The position numbers and the translations under genes are program-made. Source: CAYOXX01 sp964408025 (GTDB taxonomy: Bacteria > Acidobacteriota > DATKUA01). From it: a DNA stretch of 53,385 bases. The notes beneath the pieces are model-generated. The model searched no databases. It saw only the letters and a list, made by a program, of their open reading frames with translations, and was not told where the DNA came from. The stretch lies in contig CAYOXX010000009.1 in NCBI GenBank assembly GCA_964408025.1, positions 1-53,385 of the forward strand. The letters are read 5' to 3'. How positions within the stretch are numbered: position 1 is the first letter of the stretch; each line of letters starts with the position of its first letter. Of this stretch, positions 51,373-53,385 are shown piece by piece.

Positions 51373-53144
51373 CGCAGCACCTCCTCGAACGACATCGCCG
51401 AGCGCGGGCACTCGTGCACGCAGACCAGGCAGCCCTTGCAGTACTCGTAGTCGATTTCGTAGGGCGCCTTGCCGACCCCCTCGCCGCCGTCCGGGGCGCG
51501 CAGCACCGCGATGTCGGGGCAGAAGAGGATGCAGTTGTCGCACTCGATGCAGGCGCCGCAGTTGAAGCAGCGCTGCGCCTCGGCCATCGCCGCCTCGTCG
51601 CTGAGCCCTTTGTTGATCTCCTCGAATGAGGCTGTGCGCTCGGCCGGGGGCAGGTGCGGCATCGCGGCGCGCGGGGTGGGGTCGAAGTAGTCGGGGTTGA
51701 GGTCGGCGTAGCGGACGACCTCATGTGTCTGCTCGGGGCCGGAGCCCATGTACTTGGCGGTCGAAACGCTCCCCTTTTCGCCCACATTGATCCGCTCCGG
51801 CAGACCCTCGGGGTCGACGACACGCAGCATGGCGTCGATCGCTATCGCCGCCTTCTTGCCGGCACCAATGGCGTTGACAACCGTGTGCGGCTGGTCGATG
51901 GCGTCGCCGCCGGCCAGGATCTTACCATCGGCGGTGCGGCCCAGCGGGTCGACGGCGATCTTCTTCCACTTCGTCTCCAGCTTCTCCTCGAGGTAGTCGA
52001 GGTCGGTCTCCTCGCCGATGGCCGTCAGGATCGTGTCGACCGGCACCTCGAACTCGCTGCCCTCGATCGGCACCGGCCGCCGCCGGCCGCTCTCGTCAGG
52101 CTTGCCGAGCTCCATGCGGATGCAGCGCATGGCGGAGACCTTGCCGTTGCTGGCAATCACCTCCACCGGCGCTGTCAGGAACTCGAACGGAATCTCTTCG
52201 GCCTCGGCTTCCCGGATCTCCTCCTCGTTGGCCGGCATCTCGGCGCGGGTACGGCGATAGACCACCCTCGGCTCGCATCCGAGGCGCAGGGCTGTGCGGC
52301 AACTGTCCATGGCGGTGTTGCCGCCGCCGATGACCGCCACCTTCGGTCCGATCCGGGGCGGCTTGCCGCTGTTCACGTCAGCGAGGAACTCCAGCCCGCT
52401 CATCACGCCTTCGCTATCCTCGCCCGGCACCCCCATGCGCCTGCTGCGCCAGACCCCGGTGGCCAGGTAGACTGCGTCGTAGCGCGAGCGCAGCTCCTCG
52501 AAGCTGACGTCCACACCGAGAGTTTTGTTGTAGGCGAACTCGACGCCGACGCCGGCGATGTTCTCCACTTCGATATCGAGGATCGCGTTGGGCAGGCGGT
52601 ACTCGGGGATGCCGTAGCGCAGCACGCCGCCGGCAGCGGGTTTAGACTCGTAGACGGTGACGCCGTAGCCCAGCATCGCCAGGTAGAAGGCGCAGGTCAG
52701 CCCGCTCGGTCCGCTGCCGACCACGGCGATCTTCTCCTTGCGGAGCCCCTTGTTGGGGTTCTCGGTGCGGATCTTTAGAGCCTCGTCGCCGATGCGCCGC
52801 TCGACGGCGTTTATGGCCAGCGGCTCGTCGAAGTCGGCGCGGTTGCAGCCGGCCTCGCAGGGGTGGAAGCAGACGCGGCCGGTGACCGCCGGCAGGGGGT
52901 GCTCCCGGCGGAAGGCTATCGCCGCCTCGCGGAACCGGCCCTCGGCCGCCAGCCGCATGAAGCCCTGGATGTCGACGCCGGCCGGGCAGGCCTCGTTGCA
53001 GGGGCTGGTCTTGTTCTCGTACTTCGGCTGCACGTAGCGCCAGGAGCCGGTCTTGAAGACCAGCGTGTCGCCGAGGCTGATCACCACGTCGGGGAAATCC
53101 GCCAGCCGCTCGAGGACTACCGGTTGCCCAACCCTCTCGCTCAT
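51369..53144 (-). CDS. GltD-like FAD/NAD(P) oxidoreductase fused to a PorD-type ferredoxin
   Basis: A 591-residue fusion. The N-terminal Fe-S region has Cys49, 53, 92, 96, 100 (SPCNEACPAGVDI, VCFHPCEAGC). An FAD site (VVGSGPSGLTCAFYLAMLG, about 142) and an NAD(P) site (VAVIGGGNTAMDSC, about 268) follow, as in glutamate synthase small subunits. Residues 520-591 form a two-cluster ferredoxin with CFNCGACIEC and CKGCLVCVHEC, equivalent to PorD. It may pass electrons between POR or ferredoxin and NAD(P)H. Overlaps porA and porG by ATGA. Confidence 0.92.
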   Translation of the reverse strand: MSERVGQPVVLERLADFPDVVISLGDTLVFKTGSWRYVQPKYENKTSPCNEACPAGVDIQGFMRLAAEGRFREAAIAFRREHPLPAVTGRVCFHPCEAGCNRADFDEPLAINAVERRIGDEALKIRTENPNKGLRKEKIAVVGSGPSGLTCAFYLAMLGYGVTVYESKPAAGGVLRYGIPEYRLPNAILDIEVENIAGVGVEFAYNKTLGVDVSFEELRSRYDAVYLATGVWRSRRMGVPGEDSEGVMSGLEFLADVNSGKPPRIGPKVAVIGGGNTAMDSCRTALRLGCEPRVVYRRTRAEMPANEEEIREAEAEEIPFEFLTAPVEVIASNGKVSAMRCIRMELGKPDESGRRRPVPIEGSEFEVPVDTILTAIGEETDLDYLEEKLETKWKKIAVDPLGRTADGKILAGGDAIDQPHTVVNAIGAGKKAAIAIDAMLRVVDPEGLPERINVGEKGSVSTAKYMGSGPEQTHEVVRYADLNPDYFDPTPRAAMPHLPPAERTASFEEINKGLSDEAAMAEAQRCFNCGACIECDNCILFCPDIAVLRAPDGGEGVGKAPYEIDYEYCKGCLVCVHECPRSAMSFEEVLR

Positions 53145-53385
53145 CGCGCCCCTCCATTCCCGCCGATCGCCACCTGCTCGAAGGCGTCGCGCGCCGCCTG
53201 GGCGTTCTCCTCCAGCTTGAATGGGACCTCGCCCTTGATCGCCTCGACCACTGAGTCGAGCCCCACCAGGCCCGACTGCCGGGCGAAGGCGCCGAGGATG
53301 GCGGTGTTGACTATCGGGTGCTGGCGGGTGCCGAGGCCGTGGTCGACGGCGATGGCGCTGGCGTCGATGGTAGCGACTTCGAAGG
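53141..53385 (-). CDS. porG: pyruvate:ferredoxin oxidoreductase, gamma subunit (partial, C-terminal end)
   Basis: The last 80 codons of PorG run off the right edge. The peptide ATIDASAIAVDHGLGTRQH and VNTAILGAFARQSGLVGLDS match the gamma-subunit C-terminus, ending in a helical tail (ENAQAARDAFEQV). Its TGA overlaps the ATG of the fusion gene. It is the first por gene seen; others may lie beyond the window. Confidence 0.9.
   Translation of the reverse strand, partial: FEVATIDASAIAVDHGLGTRQHPIVNTAILGAFARQSGLVGLDSVVEAIKGEVPFKLEENAQAARDAFEQVAIGGNGGAR

Noticed and set aside
51373..51543. Longer PorA start giving 441 residues
   Set aside because: The extra residues are out-of-frame translation of the fusion gene; family homology begins at ATG 51372.

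Overview
The window comes from a high-GC, diderm-type, apparently anaerobic bacterium. The main pointers are a ferredoxin-dependent pyruvate oxidoreductase operon, O-antigen-ligase-like polymerases with a flippase and glycosyltransferases, a lipoprotein, a pilin, ribosomal protein S21 and a glycogen cluster built on GH57 enzymes. The gene mix fits an uncultivated deep-branching phylum better than a well-known genus, but nothing here fixes the taxonomy. TTG starts are common, and adjacent genes often overlap as ATGA, GTGA or TTGA, so translational coupling is a house style. No tRNA, rRNA, CRISPR array, transposase or integrase was recognised.

Layout. 1-6.1 kb: end of an unknown gene, then a minus-strand group (TPR protein, folE, speB, yaaT/PSP1), a secreted protein, an M24 peptidase and a divergent metallo-beta-lactamase-fold hydrolase. 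6.2-9.4 kb: two very similar ABC-2-type permeases (subfamily A). 9.6-22.8 kb: one minus-strand glycogen/alpha-glucan cluster of eight genes: GH57 amylase-like, GH57 4-alpha-glucanotransferase, galT, GH57 branching enzyme, glgA, response regulator, PAS/GAF histidine kinase, glgC. 22.8-23.7 kb: AT-richer spacer with two micro-ORFs, one of them carrying only the last transmembrane segment of a subfamily-A permease. 23.7-26.7 kb: two more permeases (subfamily B). No ABC ATPase is present in the window.

27.1-29.4 kb: SDR, small membrane-anchored protein and fructose-1,6-bisphosphatase. 29.6-37.3 kb: surface polysaccharide module (flippase, two GT4 glycosyltransferases, two Wzy/O-antigen-ligase-type proteins). 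37.4-38.1 kb: type IV pilin/pseudopilin gene with what looks like a sigma-54 promoter and two palindromic upstream sites. 38.1-42.8 kb: thpR, rpsU (divergent sigma-70-type promoters), an atypical SDR, glyA and a transglutaminase-TPR lipoprotein. 42.8-49.2 kb: membrane methyltransferase-like protein, two tandem iron-dependent alcohol dehydrogenases, a secreted FG-GAP/ASPIC protein and an alpha/beta hydrolase. 49.3-53.4 kb: por operon (porG partial, GltD-PorD-like fusion, porA, porB), running off the right edge.

Together the genes suggest a fermentative organism that stores glycogen (glgC, glgA, branching and disproportionating enzymes, with fbp for gluconeogenic supply), oxidises or makes pyruvate through ferredoxin, can dispose of reductant as alcohols, and has a polysaccharide-decorated surface. 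The most unusual parts are the orphan permease family with its truncated derivative, the two-component system inside the glycogen cluster, and the regulated pilin promoter.
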